NCBI GenBank assembly: GCA_041287865.1
Contig: JBGGMV010000008.1
Span: 74,318 to 138,317 of the forward strand
Source: JAPWJZ01 sp041287865
GTDB taxonomy: Bacteria > Pseudomonadota > Alphaproteobacteria > Micavibrionales > UBA2020
DNA: 64,000 bases
Direction of reading: 5' to 3'
How positions within the stretch are numbered: the first letter of the stretch is position 1; each line of letters begins with the position of its first letter. A model generated the notes under the pieces. The model made no database searches. It worked only from the letters and a program-made list of their open reading frames with translations, and was not told where the DNA came from. The position numbers and the translations under genes were made by a program. Below are positions 15,998 to 22,560 of the stretch, one piece after another.

Positions 15998-17152
15998 TTA
16001 CGGCGCCTTCGGGCCGGAAGGCTTGCGGATCGCCTTGTTTTCGGGCGCGTTCATCACGGCATCGACGATGGTGACGGCTTTCTCCATGCGCGTGCGCAGG
16101 CCTTCGTGCTGTTCAAGGCCCGATGCCGCCGCGACCTTGTGCTTGAGTTTATCAAGACGCTCCAGCGTTTCTTCGGCGGCCAGCGGATCAAAGGATTTAT
16201 CCTTTTGCCATTCAAGATAACCCTTAAGCTGGCTTTCAAGGAAATGCACCAGCGCGGCATGGCTGATGGCGAGTGCTTCGGGCGTTTGGGGCGTGGTGTC
16301 ATGCGGCTTGGATGATCCAAGATCGGCCCAGGGGCTGGTCTGCTCCCACAACTCGCCGATGCGCGGCGAGAAATCGGAGGGTTTCTTGTGGCCGGGGCGG
16401 ATCAGGCTGTACTGGTTCAGCAGCGCGGCGGAAATCACTTCGGGGTCAGTTGTGGCGCCCGTATCGACCAGCACGCGCGCAATACCGGCATTGGTCAGCG
16501 TATAGCCGCCCAGCGGATCGCCATCCAGCGCCCAGTTTTTCATTTCGGTGTAGACTTTGCGCACCGTCGGGTGATCGGGCAGGCCGGTCGCCTCGAACGA
16601 CAATGCCTTCGCGCGTTCCGCGACGATATCGGCCAGCGCCGCCTGCGCGGCGGCAAGTTTCGTTTCGGCAACGGCCAGCATGTCTTTTTCGGTCGCACTG
16701 CCGGCGATTGCTTTCAATGCGCGTTCGTTCGCGTCCAGCACCTGCTGCACGTTGCGGTATTCGATGATATGCGCGATCTTGCCGCTGGAAATTTCAGCCT
16801 GCACAGAGTCGAGACCGATAATGGACTGCGCCAGCAGCACCTGCTGGTCGGCGGTGTTTTTGAATTTCGGATTGTCGATGTCGATGGCATCGAGGCGTTG
16901 CAGGCATTTCGCTACTTCGGGGCTCACGGATTTTTCGAACTGTTTAGAATCCAGCGGGATAACCATGCCGTTCAGCAGCACGCTCGCCGCCACGGCAACG
17001 GGATCGGGATCTTTCGCATGGGCCGTAATCACCTCGCCCGCCTTCACCGCTTCGCGCGCCCAATCGTCTCCGTCCTTGAAAAACGTGCGCATGACCGCAT
17101 AGGCCTTTTCGACCAGCGGATGGCGCAACAGCTTGGTGTCCTCGAATTTCAT
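15998..17152 (-). CDS. Duplicated pseudo-HD (RelA/SpoT-like) protein, metal site lost
   Basis: 384 residues, no signal peptide. Two related halves, about residues 11-90 and 194-272, each begin HP-x-V and contain a VAASVLLN / VISAALLN helix followed by an acidic turn and a second helix. This is the layout of the HD hydrolase domain of RelA/SpoT proteins, where the helix reads AALLHD; here His-Asp is replaced by Asn plus a small residue (positions 61 and 246), so metal binding and hydrolysis should be lost. The assignment is by pattern and is tentative. It has its own TTGACATAA promoter and is followed at two bases by a gene carrying the C-terminal motif. Confidence 0.6.
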   Translation of the reverse strand: MKFEDTKLLRHPLVEKAYAVMRTFFKDGDDWAREAVKAGEVITAHAKDPDPVAVAASVLLNGMVIPLDSKQFEKSVSPEVAKCLQRLDAIDIDNPKFKNTADQQVLLAQSIIGLDSVQAEISSGKIAHIIEYRNVQQVLDANERALKAIAGSATEKDMLAVAETKLAAAQAALADIVAERAKALSFEATGLPDHPTVRKVYTEMKNWALDGDPLGGYTLTNAGIARVLVDTGATTDPEVISAALLNQYSLIRPGHKKPSDFSPRIGELWEQTSPWADLGSSKPHDTTPQTPEALAISHAALVHFLESQLKGYLEWQKDKSFDPLAAEETLERLDKLKHKVAAASGLEQHEGLRTRMEKAVTIVDAVMNAPENKAIRKPSGPKAP

Positions 17153-17182
17153 GACGGCCGCCTTTAATACTGTGATGGCGGC

Positions 17183-17211
17183 AGGTTACGGCAGGATTGG
17201 GGTTATGTCAA
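17183..17211 (-). promoter_or_regulatory. Promoter, TTGACATAA type
   Basis: Minus strand TTGACA (17211-17206), 17-bp spacer starting TAACC, TAACCT (17188-17183). It lies in the 61-bp gap after trpS and drives the pseudo-HD operon. Confidence 0.6.
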
Positions 17212-17213
17212 TA

Positions 17214-18284
17214 TTAGCCGGTTTTGGCCTTTTTACCGGCGATATCGGCCAATTTGGCCGTCACGCCCTCTACCCCCTTCAAACCAATGGCTTCGCGGAC
17301 CAGCGACAGGGTTTCCTTGGTGATCTTGCGCGCGCGTTCGGCCCCCGCATCCAGAATATCGTCGATCTTCTTCCGGTTGCCCATCAGCTCGTTATAGAGC
17401 GCGGTGGGTTTTTCGAATTCGCGTTCCAGCACTTCGTACAGTTTCTGTTTCGCGTCGCCATAGCCCATGCCGCCCTTCAGGAAGGCGTCGCGCATCGCCT
17501 GCGTTTCGTCGGGCGTGGCGAACATGGCGTAGATCTGGAAGATGCTGTTGTCGTCGGGGGTTTTAACATCGGCGGGCAGTTTGGAATCGGTGACGATTTT
17601 CATCACCAGTTTGCGGCGCGCCGCGCTGTCGATAAACACGGGGATATGGTTGCCGTAGGATTTGCTCATCTTGCGGCCGTCGAGCCCGGGCAGAACTGCG
17701 CCGCCTGCCTCCAGTTGATAGTTCGGCAGCTTCAGCACAGGCTGGAAGGTATTGTTGAAATACCCCGCCATGTCGCGCGCGAATTCGATATGCTGCACTT
17801 GATCTTTACCAACCGGCACGATGTCGGTCTGCGCGATTAAAATGTCAGCGGCCATCAGCAGCGGGTATGTATAAAGCCCCATGTTCACATCGGCGTCGGC
17901 GTCTTTGCCCTCGGCCTTGTTTTTGTCGACCGATGCCTTGTAGGCGTGTGATCTGTCCATCAGGCCCTTGGGCGTGACGGCGCAAAGAATAGTCACAAGC
18001 TCGGGGATCTCGGGAATATCCGATTGGCGATACAAAACGGTGCGCGCGGGATCAAGCCCCAGCGCCAGCCAGCAGGCCGCGACCTGATAGCTGTCTTCCT
18101 TCAGCAGTTTCGGATCGTAAACGGCGTTCAGCGCATGGTAATCGGCGATAAACAGGTATGATTTTTCATGCGCAGCGGCAAGGCGCAAAGCAGGACGAAT
18201 TGCGCCGATATAATTCCCCACATGCGGCGCGCCGGTGGGCTTCACCCCCGTCAGGATTGTTTTTGCTTTTGCTGCGTCCGCCAT
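17214..18284 (-). CDS. trpS: Tryptophanyl-tRNA synthetase
   Basis: 356-residue class Ic synthetase that charges tRNA-Trp. Signatures: ILTGVKPTGAPHVGNYIGAI (HIGH-type, HVGN) and GRKMSKSYGN (KMSKS). I take the ATG at 18284 (MADAAKAKTILTG), which follows AAGGAAC by eight bases; the longer open frame upstream overlaps the divergent SRAP gene and is not credible. The C-terminus ends in a short Lys-rich tail (AGKKAKTG). Only 36 bp separate it from the divergent gene. Confidence 0.98.
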   Translation of the reverse strand: MADAAKAKTILTGVKPTGAPHVGNYIGAIRPALRLAAAHEKSYLFIADYHALNAVYDPKLLKEDSYQVAACWLALGLDPARTVLYRQSDIPEIPELVTILCAVTPKGLMDRSHAYKASVDKNKAEGKDADADVNMGLYTYPLLMAADILIAQTDIVPVGKDQVQHIEFARDMAGYFNNTFQPVLKLPNYQLEAGGAVLPGLDGRKMSKSYGNHIPVFIDSAARRKLVMKIVTDSKLPADVKTPDDNSIFQIYAMFATPDETQAMRDAFLKGGMGYGDAKQKLYEVLEREFEKPTALYNELMGNRKKIDDILDAGAERARKITKETLSLVREAIGLKGVEGVTAKLADIAGKKAKTG

Positions 18285-18320
18285 TTGATGTTCCTTCAAG
18301 TTTGCGCTAAGGACTATATC

Positions 18321-18920
18321 ATGTGCGGCAGATATAAACAAATCAGGGCCCTTCAGGACTATCTGGAGCTTTTGGGCATCAAAATGACGGGCGAAGGCGC
18401 GGGCGTTCTTGCGCCCGGCATGATGGCGCCTGTCGTCACGCAACTGGGCCTCGCCGCGATGTACTGGGGCCTGACGCCTGCATGGTCGAAAGAGGATGCG
18501 AAGACGCAAGTCATCAACGCACGCGCCGAAACCATGCATGACAAGCCTTTCTTTAGAAACGCGAAACGCTGCCTTGTACCCGTTGATGCTTTTATCGAAT
18601 GGGATCGAAGTCAAAAGCCTTCGCAGGCCTTTGATATTTCGCTGCCCGCGCCTTTTGCTTTTGCGGGATTGTGGGATAGCTGGATTAATCCCGCGACTGG
18701 CGAGGTAAAAAACAGCTTCGCCATTCTCACCACCGCGCCGACGGAGCAGATGGCGAAAATCCACCACCGGATGCCGGCGATTCTGGCGACGGCGTCGGAA
18801 TGCAGGGCCTGGATGAATATGGAAATAAAAACGCCGCAAACCTATACGGCGGAGCCCCTGATCATCGCCCCTGCCGAAGCAAAGCCGAAAAAAGAAACGG
18901 CGCAGCTCAGTTTTCTATAA
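18321..18920 (+). CDS. yedK: SRAP-domain abasic-site protein (YedK/HMCES family)
   Basis: 199 residues. YedK/HMCES proteins crosslink covalently to abasic sites in single-stranded DNA through the catalytic Cys2, which is exposed after removal of Met1. The diagnostic residues are seen: MCGRY at the N-terminus, NARAET, the FIEW glutamate and the HHRMP histidine. The start at 18321 is certain because Cys2 must follow Met; AAGGA lies eight bases upstream. It is divergent from trpS. Acts in the cytoplasm in DNA-damage tolerance. Confidence 0.95.
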   Translation: MCGRYKQIRALQDYLELLGIKMTGEGAGVLAPGMMAPVVTQLGLAAMYWGLTPAWSKEDAKTQVINARAETMHDKPFFRNAKRCLVPVDAFIEWDRSQKPSQAFDISLPAPFAFAGLWDSWINPATGEVKNSFAILTTAPTEQMAKIHHRMPAILATASECRAWMNMEIKTPQTYTAEPLIIAPAEAKPKKETAQLSFL

Positions 18921-18938
18921 AAAATTCTTGCCATAAGA

Positions 18939-18967
18939 TTGACTCAGGGGGCTTTACGCCCTAGTCT
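18939..18967 (+). promoter_or_regulatory. Promoter of LEA-like gene
   Basis: TTGACT (18939-18944), 17-bp spacer, TAGTCT (18962-18967), about 50 bases before the start codon. Confidence 0.5.
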
Positions 18968-19020
18968 TTCGCCCATATCATCAATTGCAGAAATCATAAA
19001 TTCCACCGGAGGAAAGGCAC

Positions 19021-19524
19021 ATGGGCATGAAAGACTGGCTCGACAAGCTGAAGAAAAAAGCTGAAGACGTGACGAAGGAAGAAACCGATCCCGCGAAGAT
19101 CAAGCAGGCGAAAAAAGAAGCCGCCGAAAAAACCTTCAAGCGCACCACCAGCGCGATCAAGCTGGCGAAAAAAGGCCTCGAGACCTATAACAACGTCTCG
19201 AAAAAAGCCGGCGAGATCACCGACGCCGCTGCCGAGAAAACCGCTGAACTGGCCGAAAAAGCCAAGCCCCTCGCCGAAAAAATCGACAATGCCGCAGGCA
19301 AGGTCGGTGAAACCGCGAAAGGCGCCTTTGACGCCGTAAAAGAAAAAGTCGCCGGTGGCGTTGATGCCGCCAACCAGAAACTGGACGAAGCGAAAAAAGA
19401 CGCAGCCAAGAAACCCTCGACGGGTTCGGGCCTGCTGGACCTGATCGCTCCTGCCGTTCCTGAAACGGATGCGACCAAGCCGAAAGAACCGCCGAAGACG
19501 CCTCCCGCGCCCCCGGCCCTGTAA
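19021..19524 (+). CDS. LEA/apolipoprotein-like amphipathic helical protein
   Basis: 167 residues, rich in Lys, Ala, Glu and Asp, with 11-residue amphipathic periodicity through about residues 40-130 (AAEKTAELAEKAKPLAEKI, GAFDAVKEKVAGGVDAANQKLDEAKKDAA). Such LEA-like chains are disordered until they dry or meet membranes and are linked to stress protection. The tail is Pro-rich. No signal peptide. The GGAGGAAAGG site and promoter before it suggest strong expression; a good intrinsic terminator follows at once, so it is a single-gene unit. Confidence 0.75.
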   Translation: MGMKDWLDKLKKKAEDVTKEETDPAKIKQAKKEAAEKTFKRTTSAIKLAKKGLETYNNVSKKAGEITDAAAEKTAELAEKAKPLAEKIDNAAGKVGETAKGAFDAVKEKVAGGVDAANQKLDEAKKDAAKKPSTGSGLLDLIAPAVPETDATKPKEPPKTPPAPPAL

Positions 19525-19549
19525 GCTTTACGGACACGATTAAAAGCAG

Positions 19550-19580
19550 GCGGCCCCTTAAAAGGCCGCTTGTTTTTTTG
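19550..19580 (+). terminator. Intrinsic terminator
   Basis: GCGGCC (19550-19555) pairs with GGCCGC (19564-19569) around an 8-nt loop, followed by TTGTTTTTTT. Confidence 0.85.
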
Positions 19581-19594
19581 CCCGTTTAAAATAT

Positions 19595-19623
19595 TTGACA
19601 TAATGTACGCGGATGGGTAGTAT
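19595..19623 (+). promoter_or_regulatory. Promoter, TTGACATAATG type
   Basis: TTGACA (19595-19600), 17-bp spacer starting TAATG, TAGTAT (19618-19623). It is nearly identical in both boxes to the promoter at 15502-15530. Confidence 0.7.
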
Positions 19624-19673
19624 GGGCGCGATTTTCGGCGCAGTCTTTTGAATTCAAAAGGGTTTTCAGCGAT

Positions 19674-20537
19674 ATGGCTCCTACCCCCATCACCATCCGC
19701 CCCGACGGCCAGAGCTGGCCCACGCCACCCGCCGGCGCGCCGCCGGAAAGTGAAATGAAGGCCTTTCTGAACGACTGCGAGAAAGGCAACGAGGCCGAAG
19801 TTGTCGCCTACCTGAAGCGCTGGCCCGAATTCCCCGAAGTGAAAATGTACAATATTGAATCCACCAGCCTGATCCATGCGGCGCGGTACGGGCACGACAA
19901 GATCGTCAAAATCCTGCTGGAGGCCGGCTGCCCCGTCGGCACGCAGGATGCGGATTTGAATACGGCGCTGTTTGCAGCGCTCACCGAAGGCCGGTTCAGC
20001 ACCGTGAAACTGCTGCTGGACGAGGGCGCGGATCTTTCGGTTACCCCTCGCTTCGGCAAGACGGCGGTGGCAACGGCGGTCTATTCGGGCAATGTCGAGC
20101 TCGTCAATTTCCTGCTGGAAAAGGGTGAGAAAGCCGACGGTCGCGACAGTTACGGCGGCAACGCCCTTAGCGAGCTGCAATGGTGCAGGAACGAGGATTT
20201 CAATTTCGCCGAACTGCTGGTGAAGCATGGCGCCGACATGAATGTTGTCAGCCAGGGCGGCCATACCGCGCTCTCCCAATGCGTGCAGCAGGGCCGCACC
20301 AAATTCGTCCGTCACCTGCTGGATCTCGGCGTCGAGCTGCGCGGGCCCTTCCTGCCCCACAACGATGACATCAAGCAGATGCTCGCCGACGAACCCTATC
20401 GCCGCGAGAGTGTTCGCGTCGCCGCAATCGAGGCCGCCGCCGCCGAAATCCGCGCACGCGAAAAGGCCATCGAAAACGAAGTGAACGCGGGCCTTCCCTC
20501 CTCCGTCAAAGTGCGTCCCTTCCGCCTGAAAATGTAA
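19674..20537 (+). CDS. Ankyrin-repeat protein with C-terminal VRPFRLK motif
   Basis: 287 residues, no signal peptide. About six ankyrin repeats cover residues 30-235, for example TSLIHAARYGHDKIVKILLE, TVKLLLDEGADLSVTPRFGK and VELVNFLLEKGEKADGRDSY. A charged helix (IEAAAAEIRAREKAIENEV) links to the tail, which ends VRPFRLK-M and fits the shared C-terminal motif with only one residue after it. It has its own TTGACATAATG promoter. The partner is unknown; sequence relatives in this window are at 5033 and 53353. Confidence 0.87.
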   Translation: MAPTPITIRPDGQSWPTPPAGAPPESEMKAFLNDCEKGNEAEVVAYLKRWPEFPEVKMYNIESTSLIHAARYGHDKIVKILLEAGCPVGTQDADLNTALFAALTEGRFSTVKLLLDEGADLSVTPRFGKTAVATAVYSGNVELVNFLLEKGEKADGRDSYGGNALSELQWCRNEDFNFAELLVKHGADMNVVSQGGHTALSQCVQQGRTKFVRHLLDLGVELRGPFLPHNDDIKQMLADEPYRRESVRVAAIEAAAAEIRAREKAIENEVNAGLPSSVKVRPFRLKM

Positions 20538-20590
20538 AAGACGTATTACGTCTATTTGCAGTGCAGCACGTAAGTATATGAAAACATAGA

Positions 20591-20625
20591 GTCATGTTTA
20601 CATGACATTATTCTGCTGATAGTTT
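20591..20625 (+). promoter_or_regulatory. fadD promoter with palindromic operator
   Basis: A perfect palindrome GTCATGT-TT-ACATGAC (20591-20606) covers the -35 box TTTACA (20597-20602); a 17-bp spacer leads to TAGTTT (20620-20625). A repressor bound here would block transcription of fadD. A second short palindrome, AGACGTA-T-TACGTCT, lies at 20539-20553. Confidence 0.45.
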
Positions 20626-20730
20626 TCTGTCACATAACAATTTCGCTAATAACAAAAAACGGCCAAGCAGCGGTGTGTGCGTACCCTCTTTGGGTGCGGA
20701 GTTTTATCGTCAACATAGAGAGAGCGACAG

Positions 20731-22512
20731 ATGTCATCTTCCGCAAATCCCCAGCCCAAATCCGAATATCCCTGGAGCAAAAAGTATCCTGTCGATATCG
20801 ACTGGGACATGGATGTCCCCCTCTCGACCATGGTCAAGATGCTGGAAGAATCGGTCCAGAAAAACGGCGCCCGCACCGCGCTGAATTTCATGGGCAAGAA
20901 GATGACCTTCAAGGAGCTGGATGAAGCCTCCGACAAATTCGCCAAGAGCCTGCAGGACCAGGGCATCGGCAAGGGCAACCACGTGGGCCTCTGCCTGCCC
21001 AACACGCCTTTCTATGTCATCGCCTATTACGGCGCGCTGAAGGCCGGCGCCACCGTCGTCAACTTCAACCCGCTCTATGCCGAAAAAGAAATCAAAGACC
21101 AGATCAACGACAGCAAGTGCGACGTCATGGTCTCGCTGAACGTCAAGCAGATCCAGCCCAAGGTCGACAAGATGCTGAACGGCGAAACCTGCCTGAAAAA
21201 GGTTATCGTCGCTGACCTGTCCGACGCGCTGCCCGGCGTGAAAAGCTACGCCTATCGCGCGATCAACGCGGTGAAGGGCATCTTCGGCAAGTCTGACACC
21301 GTGAAAGTGAAAAACGACGCCACGCACATTCCCTTCGCCAAGATGATGAAGGCAAAAGGCAAGCCCGCGCCTGTTGATATCAAGCCCGACGACATCGCCG
21401 TGCTGCAATACACCGGCGGCACCACGGGCATTCCGAAGGCTGCCGTGCTGACCCATGGCAACCTGACCGCCAACATCAATCAGGCGGGCATGTGGTTCGC
21501 CTCCGGCATCAAGGAAGGTAAGCAGGAGAAAATGCTGGCCGTCCTCCCCTTCTTCCACGTCTTCTCGATGACGGTTCAGATGAACCTGTCGATCAAGCTG
21601 GGCGCGGAGCTGGTGATGCTGCCCAAGTTCGACGCAGAAACCACGCTGAAAACCATCGACAAGGAAAAGCCCACGATGTTCGCGGGCGTGCCCACGCTTT
21701 ACAAGGCGCTGATGGATCACAAGGACGTGAAGAAATACGACCTGAGCTCGCTAGAAGTCTGCCTCTCCGGCGGCGCGGGCCTGCCCGAAACCACCCAGAA
21801 ACGCTGGACGGCGCTGACGGGCAAGGAACTCACCGAAGGCTACGGCCTGTCGGAAACTTCCCCCATCGCCACGGCCAACCCTGTGCACGGCGAGAAGAAA
21901 CTGAACTCGATCGGCATGCCGCTCCCGAAAACCGAAGTGCGCATCGTGAACCTGGAATTCCCCGACAAGGAATGCCCGATCACGGTCGAGGGCGAAATCT
22001 GCCTGCGCGGCCCGCAGGTGATGAAGGAATACTGGAACCGCCCCGACGAAACCGCCAAAGTCATGGACAAGGACGGCTACTTCCATACCGGCGACGTCGG
22101 TTACATGGACAAGGAAGGCTATATCTTCATCGTCGACCGCATCAAGGACATGATCAACGCCTCCGGCCTGAAAGTCTTCCCCCGCAAAGTGGAAGAAGCA
22201 ATCATGCAGCACCCCAGCGTTTCCGAAGTCATCGTGCTGGGCGTGAAGGACGAATACCGCGGCGAGAACGTGAAGGCCTTTATCGTCTTCAAGCCCGGCG
22301 CGGACAAGGTCGACAACAAGGCCATGACCGAATTCCTGAAGGACAAGCTGGCGCCCTATGAACTGCCCAAGCTGTTCGAGCACCGCGACAGCCTGCCCAA
22401 GACCATGATCGGCAAGCCCGACAAAAAAGCGCTGAAGGCAGAGGAGGCCGCCAAAGAGGCCCAGGCAAAAAAGCCGCCGGCGCCCAAGGCACCGAAGCCG
22501 CCTGCGCCGTAA
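20731..22512 (+). CDS. fadD: Long-chain fatty acid-CoA ligase
   Basis: 593 residues. ANL-superfamily enzyme that activates long-chain fatty acids with ATP and CoA at the inner membrane. The P-loop YTGGTTGIPKAAVLTH, the GYGLSETSP (A5) motif, the YFHTGDVGYMDKEGYI (A7) region and the GLKVFPRKVEEAI linker are all intact, as is the C-terminal catalytic lysine region (PKTMIGKPDKKAL). A 27-residue Ala/Lys/Pro tail (AQAKKPPAPKAPKPPAP) extends beyond the usual end. A palindrome overlapping the promoter suggests repression, as for fatty-acid degradation genes in general. It is followed by a DUF2339 gene and an atpH-like gene on the same strand. Confidence 0.95.
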   Translation: MSSSANPQPKSEYPWSKKYPVDIDWDMDVPLSTMVKMLEESVQKNGARTALNFMGKKMTFKELDEASDKFAKSLQDQGIGKGNHVGLCLPNTPFYVIAYYGALKAGATVVNFNPLYAEKEIKDQINDSKCDVMVSLNVKQIQPKVDKMLNGETCLKKVIVADLSDALPGVKSYAYRAINAVKGIFGKSDTVKVKNDATHIPFAKMMKAKGKPAPVDIKPDDIAVLQYTGGTTGIPKAAVLTHGNLTANINQAGMWFASGIKEGKQEKMLAVLPFFHVFSMTVQMNLSIKLGAELVMLPKFDAETTLKTIDKEKPTMFAGVPTLYKALMDHKDVKKYDLSSLEVCLSGGAGLPETTQKRWTALTGKELTEGYGLSETSPIATANPVHGEKKLNSIGMPLPKTEVRIVNLEFPDKECPITVEGEICLRGPQVMKEYWNRPDETAKVMDKDGYFHTGDVGYMDKEGYIFIVDRIKDMINASGLKVFPRKVEEAIMQHPSVSEVIVLGVKDEYRGENVKAFIVFKPGADKVDNKAMTEFLKDKLAPYELPKLFEHRDSLPKTMIGKPDKKALKAEEAAKEAQAKKPPAPKAPKPPAP

Positions 22513-22560
22513 CGCACGAACTGACCGACAGAGCTGACTCATAGATATTGGGACTTGAAC

